Below the pieces are notes generated by a model, which had not been told where the DNA came from, made no database searches, and saw only the letters and a program-made list of their open reading frames with translations. A stretch of DNA of 12,308 bases from JAKJEP01 sp964580995 (GTDB taxonomy: Bacteria > Planctomycetota > Phycisphaerae > Sedimentisphaerales > SM23-30): NCBI GenBank assembly GCA_964580995.1, contig CAZOMV010000135.1, positions 1 to 12,308 on the forward strand, given 5' to 3'. Numbering within the stretch: position 1 is the first letter of the stretch; every line of letters starts with the position of its first letter. A program made the translations under genes and the position numbers. Below, piece after piece: positions 1 to 8,202 of the stretch.

Positions 1-17
1 GCGTTATTACGCTAAAA

Positions 18-686
18 TCAACGTTTTCCACCCCTAACTGCGGAACTTGGGTTAGCCACCGCCAGATGCAAAGCCGTACCGCCAAGAGCGTTTTTATCAG
101 GACCATAGCACCAGCCGGTGCCATATTCTATCATTTCGCTCTGAGTATTTTTCAGATTTGGATTTGCCCCTTTGGTTATTAGCATTTGTATCAGCGCGAT
201 TTTGGAATTAGTGTCTATGTGATTTACAATGCTATAGTGCAAAATGGCAAGGCCATTGTCATCGAGCAAATTAATATCCGCTCCCCGGTTCAGAATCGCT
301 TCAATCATCGCCATTCGAACCTGATTTCTCCTGGCGAGTTCAGCGATTTTCTCGGTATCGTCCATATAACGCAGCGGATTGGCCGAATAGTCTTTATAGG
401 CGAGGGTAAAGGCCAGCAGGCTCTGCCGGCTGATTCGCATGGTATTGATGTTATTTTTCTCTGCTAAAATATGTTTAAGGCGATTGATGTCCCCCCAAAG
501 AATCGCCCGTTCAGCCGCGGAGGTGAAGACATAAAAATTTACTATGGATACAATTGTCAGAAGCAGGAAAATCCCGCTAAAAATGAGAGAGAAAAGCGGC
601 ATTCTTGCTTTCGTTTTGCCAGTGTCTGCAAGAAGGATGGTGGGGATTGAAGGTTCTGTTTTGCTTGGTTCGTCGGCATCAGGCAT
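18..686 (-). CDS. Membrane-anchored ankyrin-repeat protein, C-terminus abrupt
   Basis: A 222-residue protein. A hydrophilic N-terminus with a basic patch (KTKAR, about 24-28) precedes one strong membrane helix at about 31-54. The positive-inside rule puts the N-terminus in the cytoplasm and the rest outside it. Ankyrin-like helical repeats follow: about 58-85 (ERAILWGDINRLKHILAE), 125-157 (AILNRGADINLLDDNG.AILHYSI), 164-180 (LIQMLITKGANPNLKN) and a last one starting at 202 (GGTALHLAVAN). Ankyrin repeats bind protein partners; no enzymatic domain is visible. The final repeat is cut off after its first helix by TGA at 18-20, with a second in-frame stop six bases further on. The protein may therefore be naturally short, or frameshifted near the end. 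The ATG at 684-686 has no strong ribosome site. The gene lies 54 bp after a small membrane-protein gene and probably belongs to the GH78 transcription unit. Partner and function are unknown. Confidence 0.75.
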   Translation of the reverse strand: MPDADEPSKTEPSIPTILLADTGKTKARMPLFSLIFSGIFLLLTIVSIVNFYVFTSAAERAILWGDINRLKHILAEKNNINTMRISRQSLLAFTLAYKDYSANPLRYMDDTEKIAELARRNQVRMAMIEAILNRGADINLLDDNGLAILHYSIVNHIDTNSKIALIQMLITKGANPNLKNTQSEMIEYGTGWCYGPDKNALGGTALHLAVANPSSAVRGGKR

Positions 687-740
687 GTTATGGATTCTTT
701 CTATAGCTCTTCCTGGCCGGAGTTATCCGCCGCCTTTATC

Positions 741-1079
741 TCATTCACTCCAATAATTTCCGCGATGATGCAGAAGGATAATAAACACTAGAAAAAGTAC
801 CATCGGCATTACGTGTACGAGGATAACATAGGTTCTTTCTTTTTGGTATGATTCCTGGGATGCCTGTTTCCGACCCATGACCGAAGCATGAATCAAACAA
901 GCAACCGCAATAAACAGAGATAAAGGGGCACTGCACATGGGCCTATAATCATCACCAGGCGGCATGATGAATAAAAGAGGCAGCCAAAAAAATATGATCA
1001 CACTGTTGGCCAGTATCCCCCAGGCAATACTGGCAAGACATTTTTGTCTGGTATTTTCTGTGTTCATAATCCGAATCAC
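741..1079 (-). CDS. Small three-helix membrane protein of unknown function
   Basis: A 112-residue hydrophobic protein with three predicted membrane helices at about 17-39, 51-68 and 84-104, joined by short loops. The middle loop is charged (GRKQASQESYQKER). No family was recognised. The GTG start at 1077-1079 overlaps the TGA stop of the rhamnosidase gene as GTGA, a usual sign of translational coupling. An ATG four codons later (1065-1067) is the alternative start and would give 108 residues; neither has a clear Shine-Dalgarno sequence of its own. The ankyrin-repeat membrane protein gene follows 54 bp after the stop. Its place between a secreted glycosidase and a membrane ankyrin protein suggests a membrane-associated accessory role, but that is inference from context only. 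Confidence 0.7.
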   Translation of the reverse strand: MIRIMNTENTRQKCLASIAWGILANSVIIFFWLPLLFIMPPGDDYRPMCSAPLSLFIAVACLIHASVMGRKQASQESYQKERTYVILVHVMPMVLFLVFIILLHHRGNYWSE

Positions 1080-3523
1080 TTGACTGGCTCAGCCTGAATA
1101 TCGCCCAGGGTTTCGACTTGCAACTTAAAGTCTTTGGGAAGCTGGATGTGATAGCGGATGGTGTTGCCTTCTTTTTGCCAGCGGACGGAAAGCAGGCCGT
1201 CTGCCGTGGGCATTTTTCCCTCGCACCTGTTCAGTCCGACCTCGCCCAGCCGCAGATGGACGATTTTTTTCTGCGGATCGACGGCATAAACACCTAAAAC
1301 ATCCCGGTACAGTGCATGGGCCACATGTGAGGCGAAGCCGTGATTGCAACTGGCATAGGCCCCGACATTTTCCCAGAGCGTCCCGGTAATCTGAGCCATA
1401 TAGAGGAAGTAATCGACAATTTCTTTTTTCACCTGTCCGCATAAACCATAACGGCTCAACAGTTCCAGCCGCAGGTAGTTGCCGATGAAGGCGTTGGCTG
1501 GGGCAATTTCCGGCCAGGTCTGGGCCGCGTTCCGTTTAGGCCCGAATTCATGGCAGAGGCTATCCCACAATGCCGGATGGGTGGTCGGAGTAGCTACGTT
1601 GAAAAAGAAGGCGTAATACTGGCAGACTTCCGTGCGGTTGACGGTTTTCTGCAGTTGGCCGTCCTGGCGGATGGCGTTATCGGTAAAGAAGGTACCGTCG
1701 AACGATTTCTCCCGGATGGTCTGCCGGATTTTTTCCGCCTGTTCCAACAGATCAGCCCGGTTGTATAATTTCCCGGCGGTCTCCAGCACGGCGGCGTAGA
1801 GCATGTTGGAGGGATAATTGACATCCTGGGTGAACTCATTGGCTTTGGACCATTCGACGAAAACCCAACTGTTCAGCTTTTCCAGCAGGCCGTCTTCATT
1901 TTGGAACGGTTTGAAATAATCCAGCAGAGCGAAAACCTTCGGTTTCAAGGCATTGACTAGTTCATGGTCCCCGCTGCGAGCGAGATATTCCTGCAATTCG
2001 ACCACGAACCACATTGCCCAGTTGGGAATGAAAACCCCGTCGTTGTGATCTGCCGGATAACACATCGGCAACATACCGTCTGGCAGGAATTCAAATTTTG
2101 CCGGCAGCAGAAAGTTTTCCAGAAAGTTTTTCTCGATGGTGGTCTGCCCGCACAAATCCTGTGCCACCCGCGCGGTAAAGAAGCTGTCGCACAGCCAGCC
2201 GGCCCGTTCGCGCGAGGGACAGTCCATAAAAATATCGACCGCATTTTGCCGAAAGGTCTGCCGGGCCGCCTCAAAAATCTGATTCAGGCGGGCATCGTCG
2301 CAGGAGAACTGGGCCTGGCCGGTCTGATCATTGGCGTATTCCCGCAGATAGATGTTCGTTATCGTGCAGCGGCCTTTCAGCACCATCAGCTTCAGATAGC
2401 GAAGCGTATAAGGCTCAAACGATTCCAGGGAATAATTGCCCGGCTCAAGCTCATAGCCCACGGCATTGACACAGCCGAGCCTTTTGAAATCGACGTCCCG
2501 ATCGGTGAGAATTTCATCAAAAACCAAAACCATTTTGCTGGCTTCGCTGCATTCCACCCGGCAGCCGAGGAATCCAGTCAGGTTGGTGCCCAGATCCACA
2601 ATCTGAAAGGTGTTCTCCGGCAGCTCCATATTCTTTTTCGACAGGTAGGGCTGCTGAATATCCTGGGAGGATTCGGATTTGATTTTTTGCAGTTCGCTGG
2701 AGAGAACCACTTCCAGCTCCGTTTCGGGAAATCCTTTCAAAGCCGGGCCGATGTTGGTTAAGGACCGGTCTTTCCAAAGATTGGCCGGTTCTTCCTGCTG
2801 AAGCAGTTTTCCCTGCGAAAGAACCGTTAGCGGCGGGCGCATGCTGAAATCGGGAAAGGAGATCCGGCGGGGCAGCAGGTTTTTAGCAGGCGTTACCGTG
2901 CATTCGACGGCAGGGAACGCCGCCGATGGTATATCGCGCCAAGCATCCCAGCCGCCACTGAGCCGGTAGTATTCGATAAAAGGGCGCTGGAAACTGTGTC
3001 GCTGTACTTTTTGCACCCGGGCGGTAAGAATCGCCGCCTCAAATGGCTGCCCCTCGCCCGCGGTGGAGGCGGCCACCTTGCCGTTCACCAGCAGTTCCGC
3101 CTGCAGGAACGAAGGCTGATCGAGCAGGTAGTAGCTGTTGACATTGTATCCGGCCACCTCCACAGCCAGAATATTTTCCTCATTCCATAACTCCCTGCCC
3201 AGATTCCATTCATCCACCCGGTAGTAGCCATGCGGTCCCCGTGCCGGCCCGTGGCCGATAAACTTGCCGTTCAGAAAAATTCGATAAATCGTGGACCCGG
3301 TAATTCGAAGGACAACAGCATCGGATTTCGGATTTGGCACCCGGGCGCGAAAACCCACCAGCAGATTTTTTCCCGTTTCCAGCCCCTGGGGCCAGACCGG
3401 CTGGGCGGAGAGAAAAGAAGGCTTGTTTAAATTCCGGTAATACTCATCTTGAACGGGAACCTGGGCGGAGAGGGTACAGGAGAAAGAGAATACAAACAGG
3501 AAAGACAGGCGAAGATACTGCAT
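1076..3523 (-). CDS. Secreted alpha-L-rhamnosidase, glycoside hydrolase family 78
   Basis: An 815-residue protein predicted to release terminal alpha-L-rhamnose from plant or algal polysaccharides or glycosides. A signal peptide occupies about 1-20, with cleavage likely after LSA. An N-terminal beta-sandwich lies at about 55-180 and includes the family-typical stretch YRIFLNGKFIGHGPARGP. The catalytic (alpha/alpha)6 barrel runs from about 400 to 735, and a C-terminal beta-sandwich covers about 740-810. In the barrel, DCPSRERAGWLCD places D434, E439 and D446 with the same spacing (+5, +12) as Asp567, Glu572 and Asp579 of Bacillus RhaB. The glutamate of TLWENVG (E718) fits the general base (Glu841 in RhaB). 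All expected catalytic residues are therefore present. AAGGAGT at 3532-3538 sets the ATG start. The gene leads a minus-strand cluster; no sugar transporter, SusC/D pair or regulator is adjacent. The family call is firm; exact substrate is unknown. Confidence 0.93.
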   Translation of the reverse strand: MQYLRLSFLFVFSFSCTLSAQVPVQDEYYRNLNKPSFLSAQPVWPQGLETGKNLLVGFRARVPNPKSDAVVLRITGSTIYRIFLNGKFIGHGPARGPHGYYRVDEWNLGRELWNEENILAVEVAGYNVNSYYLLDQPSFLQAELLVNGKVAASTAGEGQPFEAAILTARVQKVQRHSFQRPFIEYYRLSGGWDAWRDIPSAAFPAVECTVTPAKNLLPRRISFPDFSMRPPLTVLSQGKLLQQEEPANLWKDRSLTNIGPALKGFPETELEVVLSSELQKIKSESSQDIQQPYLSKKNMELPENTFQIVDLGTNLTGFLGCRVECSEASKMVLVFDEILTDRDVDFKRLGCVNAVGYELEPGNYSLESFEPYTLRYLKLMVLKGRCTITNIYLREYANDQTGQAQFSCDDARLNQIFEAARQTFRQNAVDIFMDCPSRERAGWLCDSFFTARVAQDLCGQTTIEKNFLENFLLPAKFEFLPDGMLPMCYPADHNDGVFIPNWAMWFVVELQEYLARSGDHELVNALKPKVFALLDYFKPFQNEDGLLEKLNSWVFVEWSKANEFTQDVNYPSNMLYAAVLETAGKLYNRADLLEQAEKIRQTIREKSFDGTFFTDNAIRQDGQLQKTVNRTEVCQYYAFFFNVATPTTHPALWDSLCHEFGPKRNAAQTWPEIAPANAFIGNYLRLELLSRYGLCGQVKKEIVDYFLYMAQITGTLWENVGAYASCNHGFASHVAHALYRDVLGVYAVDPQKKIVHLRLGEVGLNRCEGKMPTADGLLSVRWQKEGNTIRYHIQLPKDFKLQVETLGDIQAEPVK

Positions 3524-3531
3524 AAAATTAA

Positions 3532-3538
3532 CTCCTTA
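3532..3538 (-). promoter_or_regulatory. Ribosome binding site of the GH78 gene
   Basis: AAGGAGT on the minus strand, 8 nt before the ATG. It is a strong Shine-Dalgarno match and fixes the start of the rhamnosidase. Confidence 0.8.
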
Positions 3539-3575
3539 CGAAGATTTTCAGTAACATTTTTAAGGATTCTCCGTC

Positions 3576-3603
3576 ATTATATATAGGTATCTTTTTGTAG
3601 CAA
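3576..3603 (-). promoter_or_regulatory. Sigma70-like promoter for the GH78 cluster
   Basis: Read on the minus strand, TTGCTA (3598-3603, four of six matches to the -35 consensus) is followed by a 16-bp spacer and a perfect TATAAT (3576-3581). The predicted start of transcription near 3569 gives a leader of about 46 nt to the GH78 ATG. The same AT-rich core reads TATATA on the plus strand and could also serve the divergent gene at 3637, though no good plus-strand -35 was found. Confidence 0.6.
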
Positions 3604-3636
3604 GCTGGAATCGGTTAAACCAATAGGAGAGCATAA

Positions 3637-5523
3637 ATGTATAGTACAAAGATGGTTAGAATGGTTTTGGTGTGCGGGATTTTGTCGGTTTCGATGGTAA
3701 ATGCTTTTGGGGCAGACACTTCGGCCAATTCCGGCCCGGACGACTTGCTGGCGTTGGTGCCTGCCGACAGCCTGTTTTGTGTCAGGATCAATGATTTCGA
3801 TCAGATGTTCACTGGTCTGGATCAGTATTTGGCAGGCGTTGCCCCCATGCCCTTCTATGGGATGGTTCGGATGCAATTGGCAGGTCTGTTGGGTGATCCG
3901 ACTTTGGATAGTGTTGATATGAAGGGAACTTTCGCTATTTTCGGTCTGGCTGAAAGTCCTTCGACTGCGTCGGGTACGAATGGCCAGAATAAGCCGGAGG
4001 TTATGATTGCCGGCCTGATTCCGGTTAAAGATTTTCAAAGTTATCTGAGTAAAAATACTAGTTGCAGTCCGGCGGATGAAAACGGGATTTGCAAATTTAC
4101 CGGTCAAGGAACATTTCCTCTTCTCATTGCCAGCCTGGGCGGCTATGTTTTACTGACAAAGGAAAACTATTATGATTCGGCTGCGGCACTGGTAAAAGAT
4201 ATTTCCGCGAAAACCAGCGCAGGACTGGCTGGCACTTTGGATCCGATGGAACTGAACCGTGCGGCGACAGAACCCATCTGGGCCTACGGCAATGTCCAGC
4301 AGGTAAAGCAGGCGTTCGGCCCGATGATCGAGGAGGGCTTGGCGCAGATGAAAGCGAGTTTTGCCCAGATGCAGGCACAAGGCAACGCCGGGATGGGAAA
4401 CCTGTCAGCGATTATGGACATGTATTGGCAGATAGTGAATTGCCTGATGACCCAGACCGGTTATGTGAGCCTGACGGCGGATCCCCAGCCGGCGGTCTGT
4501 ACTATAACGACGTGCCTGGCTGCATTGCCCGATACGGAGATGGCTGGTCTCTTTGTCAGGAATACCGCCTCTGCTCCGGATAACCGGCTGCTGGGCTATC
4601 TGGAAGATCCCGCGATGATGAATATTGTCCTGCGGATGGATTCTCCCCTGATTCGGCAGTCATACATCAAGAGTATGGATCTGTATTCGATGATGGGAGG
4701 GGGAAATGGAGACGCGGCCGGGCTGGAAAAGCTCAAAAAACTCACGACGGAATGGATTGCGGCGTCGGGCGATTCCGCTGCCTGTACCATCCAGGCCGGG
4801 CCGGCAGGGGAGATATTCACCATGAAATATATTTCCGCGGTGGAAGATACTAAGCAGTTTCGGGATTTAATGAATGAATATATGAAAGCCATGGATACCC
4901 CCTTGTTCACGGATTTGTACAAAAACTTTGGCATGACAATGGATGTTTCTACCCAGCCGGGAATCGAAACCTATAAAGGCGTATCCATTGATGCCGCAAT
5001 CTTTGGAATTCAGATGACGGATCCCAACTCTCAGCAGGCGAAAATGGTTCAGTCGATGTATGGCGACGGCATTGACTATCGCTGGGCGGTGGTGGACGGT
5101 TATTGTGTGTATGCGGCAGGCGGAGGGGTGGAAGACGCGATTCATCAGTTGATCGATGATGTCAAGGCCGGTGGTGTCAAACCCGTCAGCCCGGCAGTGC
5201 AATCTGTTCTGGCGATGATTCCCAATGCCCAGCAGAGCGATTTTGCCGGTACTTTCAATTTTGTGAATACAATGAATATTTTCGGAAAAATGATGTCCGG
5301 TGTTAATGGCGCGAATATGCCGTTTCCGGATATGAATTTTACCTCTGTCAGCAATATTGCCTTTGCCGGAAACGCTGGGGACGGGAAAATGGAATTTCAA
5401 ATGGTGCTGCCCAAAGAACATTTGCAGGAGATTACCAATATGATGGCGTCTTTTCAGCCGTCACAACCTCAGCCGCAACCGGATTCCATAACCCCGGCAG
5501 AAGAGGACCCGAAAACCTTTTAA
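3637..5523 (+). CDS. Secreted Met-rich protein of unknown function (DUF3352-like)
   Basis: A 628-residue protein with a clear signal peptide (about 1-26, cleavage after AFGA). The mature protein begins with the phrase DLLALVPADSLFCVRI, which resembles the opening of DUF3352-type proteins of planctomycetes and cyanobacteria ('LLPADTL..V.V'). This is recognition by eye and is weak. The body is an alternation of short amphipathic strands and helices with unusually many methionines, for example around 225-265 (M.EEGLAQMKASFAQMQ) and 325-360 (DPAMMNIVLRMDSP, SMMGGGNG). The tail is low in order, with repeated QP (PSQPQPQP). No catalytic motif, membrane anchor or sorting signal was seen. AGGAG at 3625-3629, 7 nt before ATG, supports the start. 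Three tandem in-frame stops (TAA TAA TAG) end it just before the shared terminator. It is transcribed alone, divergently from the GH78 cluster. Confidence 0.85.
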   Translation: MYSTKMVRMVLVCGILSVSMVNAFGADTSANSGPDDLLALVPADSLFCVRINDFDQMFTGLDQYLAGVAPMPFYGMVRMQLAGLLGDPTLDSVDMKGTFAIFGLAESPSTASGTNGQNKPEVMIAGLIPVKDFQSYLSKNTSCSPADENGICKFTGQGTFPLLIASLGGYVLLTKENYYDSAAALVKDISAKTSAGLAGTLDPMELNRAATEPIWAYGNVQQVKQAFGPMIEEGLAQMKASFAQMQAQGNAGMGNLSAIMDMYWQIVNCLMTQTGYVSLTADPQPAVCTITTCLAALPDTEMAGLFVRNTASAPDNRLLGYLEDPAMMNIVLRMDSPLIRQSYIKSMDLYSMMGGGNGDAAGLEKLKKLTTEWIAASGDSAACTIQAGPAGEIFTMKYISAVEDTKQFRDLMNEYMKAMDTPLFTDLYKNFGMTMDVSTQPGIETYKGVSIDAAIFGIQMTDPNSQQAKMVQSMYGDGIDYRWAVVDGYCVYAAGGGVEDAIHQLIDDVKAGGVKPVSPAVQSVLAMIPNAQQSDFAGTFNFVNTMNIFGKMMSGVNGANMPFPDMNFTSVSNIAFAGNAGDGKMEFQMVLPKEHLQEITNMMASFQPSQPQPQPDSITPAEEDPKTF

Positions 5524-5554
5524 TAATAGCTTTTCTGTAAAGACGGGAGTATAA

Positions 5555-5588
5555 AAAAAAGCCGACAGGATCAACTGCCGGCTTTTTT
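5555..5588. terminator. Bidirectional rho-independent terminator
   Basis: An A6 tract (5555-5560), then stem GCCG-a-CAG, loop GATCAA, CTG-c-CGGC, then T6 (5583-5588). One A/C mismatch interrupts the stem. Flanking A and T runs make it work in both directions, ending the plus-strand gene (stop at 5523) and the minus-strand DUF7901 gene (stop at 5612), which converge here. Confidence 0.85.
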
Positions 5589-5611
5589 GCATTTCTGCCA
5601 GATCCTGCCGA

Positions 5612-7930
5612 TTACGGAGCCGTATTCAGCCAGTTGGCGGCGATCATTACCAGATCGTACAAATCGACCTTGCCGTCGGGAATCCCAACAGGGCCGGTGA
5701 TATCACCCGGAATCGGATGGTCCTCATAGGCAGGCTGATTGGTAGTCAGCTCAAAGGCCAGATCCCAGCTAAGTCCATCGGGTCCCCATAATTCCTGGCC
5801 ATCCTGCCAGATATCATACAGAACCGGCGGCCAGTTGCCGCTCTGCACAAACAGGATGGAGCAGGCGTCGTCCTGGAATTTATGAGGCCGGGTTTTCCAG
5901 CCCCACGGATACTTCGGAGGATAATCCTGAGCGTTGTAAATTGGGGCAATACTCAGCCAGTAAATATTCCTGCTGTCGGCACTTGGCTCCTGATGGAACC
6001 ATTGATCCTGCGAGAGGAACTGGGCAAACTGGAAGCAGGTTTCATTATCGCGTTCTGGGCGGTGGAAAGGATCCACATCATACCCGGCGAAGTTCCAGAC
6101 GTAGCTGGTGCAGCGATTTTCCCAGATCATCTGCCCCGGATGGCTGTAGGGCCGGTCTGTACCTGCCGGTACATCCGTCCAGATACCGATATGGAAGACC
6201 GTAGGTACCACCGGTGGTGGATTCGGCTGCGTCCATCCGAGGAACGAACCCCACCAGTGGATATCCGTTACCGGCCGCTTGTCTTTGCATTCCCAGTCGT
6301 CCGCCATCATGGGCGGATTCTGGTAGTCGGAGTATTCATCCCAGCCGTTAATTAGGGGCTGTTGGGCAGCCGGATCCAGCAATTCGGGTGCCTGGCTGTA
6401 TTTGACAAACCATTTGCTATTGACGGCATGGCTGCCGCCGGGATTGGGCGTTACGCTCAAGTTATGCCAGTAGTTCCACATGCCGGGTATTTGTCCGCCG
6501 GGTGGTGGGGCATTTTGCGGACCGCCGACCCAATTGCCGTTTTCATCCACGATGATCCACTGGACCGCCTTGATATTGAAACCCGGATTATTTACATAAC
6601 CGGTCGCCGGTGGATTGGCGGCATTGAGTCCGACTTTGGAAGTGTCGATGGTAATCGTCGTGGGAATATTCCATTGAATCGGTCCTGCCGGGCCGACATT
6701 CCAGTACCACGCCCGAACTGGACCACCAACCATAGGAACATTCTGCAAGCCCAGCGATACCTGGTTGATTTGCACATGAGGAGGCATGGGACTGGTCTGC
6801 GGCGCGGTTACCTGCACGGTAATGATACAATTCGAATAATCCGGATCGAGCTTGTAATCGAACTTAAATGCACTGCCGTAGTCCCCATCGGGCTGGGTTT
6901 CTCCCCAGACCATGACTAACCCTCCCTCAAATGGATCGGAACCCGGCCCAAAATTACCCGGATAAACATAAAGTTCGTCCGGCATTAACCAGTTGCTCGG
7001 TGGATACGGTTCGCCCTTATGCTCAAACCATCCCTCCGGATCATGCCACTGCTTCATATAGCCGTTCAATTCTTCCTCCTGCATCGGTCGGATGGTCCCT
7101 TCCTGCAGAGCCATCTGCCATTCCTCAGAAGAGTCCAGCAAGAAATACGGTTCGGATTGCTCCAGCGAGCCGAACAAATATTCCGTCTGATGCGGAATCG
7201 CCTGGTTCGGTATCGGCCTAGTCGGCAATTCCACCGTCATATCCACCACCGTGGAATCCCGGCTGACAAACGGATGAGCTACCCACTCAATTTGGAACAG
7301 ACCCATCGACATCCCCGGTTCCAGAGGAAAAACGGGTCCCAAAGACTGTCCATGGATAACCACTTTTCCTGGTTCAGGAATTTCAAAAAAAACATCAAAA
7401 AAGGAATCCGGCGGCGGATACACCGCGCCAACCATTACCTTGCTCTCATCATAGCTGAGAGTCGCATTATAAGTTTGCACCGGAACGGGTGCGGCACCGG
7501 AGTTCTGCATCGTAGCGCCCACAGGCGGCTGAACACCAGGATGGATAATCACCGACGGTTGCAGATCGAGGTTCAGATCCGGATTCAGGGCGATCGCCAA
7601 ATATATCAGGACATCTTTGCCGGTTTCCGCATTGTTCGCAGCGACCCAGCTCTTGCTGCCCTTGGACGTTCCCGCCTGATTCTGGGCCTGTACCTTGATG
7701 GTACTGCCCACCAGGTACGATGACGCCCATCCGCCCGTGTAGTAACCATTCTGGTCACCGAGAATCGGGTTGACGGCGCCTCCGGTAGAAATTGTACCGG
7801 TCGGATTGGGTACGGGTACCTTAAAGTTCAGCATGGTGTTGTCATACACTCTGCCGGCTGCACTATACCCATACGCCATTCCGCTCAACAAAAGCACACA
7901 CAGTAAAACAATTTTTATACACTTACCCAT
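5612..7930 (-). CDS. Secreted DUF7901 protein with cohesin-like stretch and C-terminal dockerin-type EF-hand
   Basis: A 772-residue protein from the ATG at 7928-7930. The open frame reaches back to a TTG at 7945, but GGAGGA (7938-7943) lies 7-8 nt before this ATG and overlaps the earlier codons, so this start is preferred. A signal peptide covers about 1-21 (MAYG). Residues 153-236 read like a cohesin-fold beta-sandwich: TYNATLSYDESKVMVGAV, then GKVVIHGQSLG, then a hydrophobic strand and VDMTVEL. Around 540-567 is the DUF7901 hallmark (ADDWECKDKRPVTDIHWWGSF), a domain largely confined to planctomycetes and continuing to about 735. The last 33 residues hold one dockerin-type calcium loop (GDITG...IPDGKVDLYDLVMIAANWL). 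It is probably exported and anchored or assembled through the EF-hand. The gene is alone on its strand, facing the gene at 3637 across a shared terminator. The DUF7901 and dockerin calls are good; the cohesin-like call is tentative. Confidence 0.85.
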   Translation of the reverse strand: MGKCIKIVLLCVLLLSGMAYGYSAAGRVYDNTMLNFKVPVPNPTGTISTGGAVNPILGDQNGYYTGGWASSYLVGSTIKVQAQNQAGTSKGSKSWVAANNAETGKDVLIYLAIALNPDLNLDLQPSVIIHPGVQPPVGATMQNSGAAPVPVQTYNATLSYDESKVMVGAVYPPPDSFFDVFFEIPEPGKVVIHGQSLGPVFPLEPGMSMGLFQIEWVAHPFVSRDSTVVDMTVELPTRPIPNQAIPHQTEYLFGSLEQSEPYFLLDSSEEWQMALQEGTIRPMQEEELNGYMKQWHDPEGWFEHKGEPYPPSNWLMPDELYVYPGNFGPGSDPFEGGLVMVWGETQPDGDYGSAFKFDYKLDPDYSNCIITVQVTAPQTSPMPPHVQINQVSLGLQNVPMVGGPVRAWYWNVGPAGPIQWNIPTTITIDTSKVGLNAANPPATGYVNNPGFNIKAVQWIIVDENGNWVGGPQNAPPPGGQIPGMWNYWHNLSVTPNPGGSHAVNSKWFVKYSQAPELLDPAAQQPLINGWDEYSDYQNPPMMADDWECKDKRPVTDIHWWGSFLGWTQPNPPPVVPTVFHIGIWTDVPAGTDRPYSHPGQMIWENRCTSYVWNFAGYDVDPFHRPERDNETCFQFAQFLSQDQWFHQEPSADSRNIYWLSIAPIYNAQDYPPKYPWGWKTRPHKFQDDACSILFVQSGNWPPVLYDIWQDGQELWGPDGLSWDLAFELTTNQPAYEDHPIPGDITGPVGIPDGKVDLYDLVMIAANWLNTAP

Positions 7931-7937
7931 TGCCATG

Positions 7938-7943
7938 TCCTCC
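7938..7943 (-). promoter_or_regulatory. Ribosome binding site that decides the DUF7901 gene start
   Basis: GGAGGA on the minus strand. It sits too close (1-2 nt) to the ATG at 7934-7936 but at good distance from the ATG at 7928-7930, so the protein most likely begins MGKCIKIVLL. Confidence 0.65.
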
Positions 7944-8090
7944 AAAAGACGTTTTCACATCAAAAATACGTTATAGAAACAACTCTTTGGCGCCTTTTTC
8001 AGCGAGGTGTCAAACAGTAACTTGATGCCAAAAACAAATTTGAAAGTGCTATATCAGAAATGCGGTGACATTTTCTTTCCTTATATTGTA

Positions 8091-8118
8091 ATTCTATCAT
8101 AATTTCTGATTAATGCAA
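8091..8118 (-). promoter_or_regulatory. Candidate extended -10 promoter of the DUF7901 gene
   Basis: On the minus strand: TTGCAT (8113-8118), 16-bp spacer, TAGAAT (8091-8096, five of six) preceded by TGA, that is an extended -10. It would give a leader of about 150 nt. A second TATAAC at 7970-7975 is nearer to the gene but lacks a -35. Confidence 0.4.
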
Positions 8119-8202
8119 GCATAAATGCCATAGGTATCATGAACTTCCGCGAGAAACACAAGGCCAGGACGTGATTCATAAGTCTTTGTTAATAATGGAT
8201 AT

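Noticed and set aside
1964..2761. Long plus-strand open frame (265 codons) opposite the GH78 gene
   Set aside because: It lies wholly inside the minus-strand rhamnosidase, which has intact catalytic motifs. It has no ribosome site and its translation shows no domain; it is a shadow frame.
4867..5421. Minus-strand open frame of 184 codons
   Set aside because: It is antisense to the well-supported secreted protein at 3637-5523, has no ribosome site, and its histidine- and isoleucine-rich translation is typical of an antisense frame.
7019..7723. Plus-strand open frame of 234 codons
   Set aside because: It is opposite the DUF7901 gene, rich in arginine and histidine, and has no recognisable domain or signal; it is a shadow frame.
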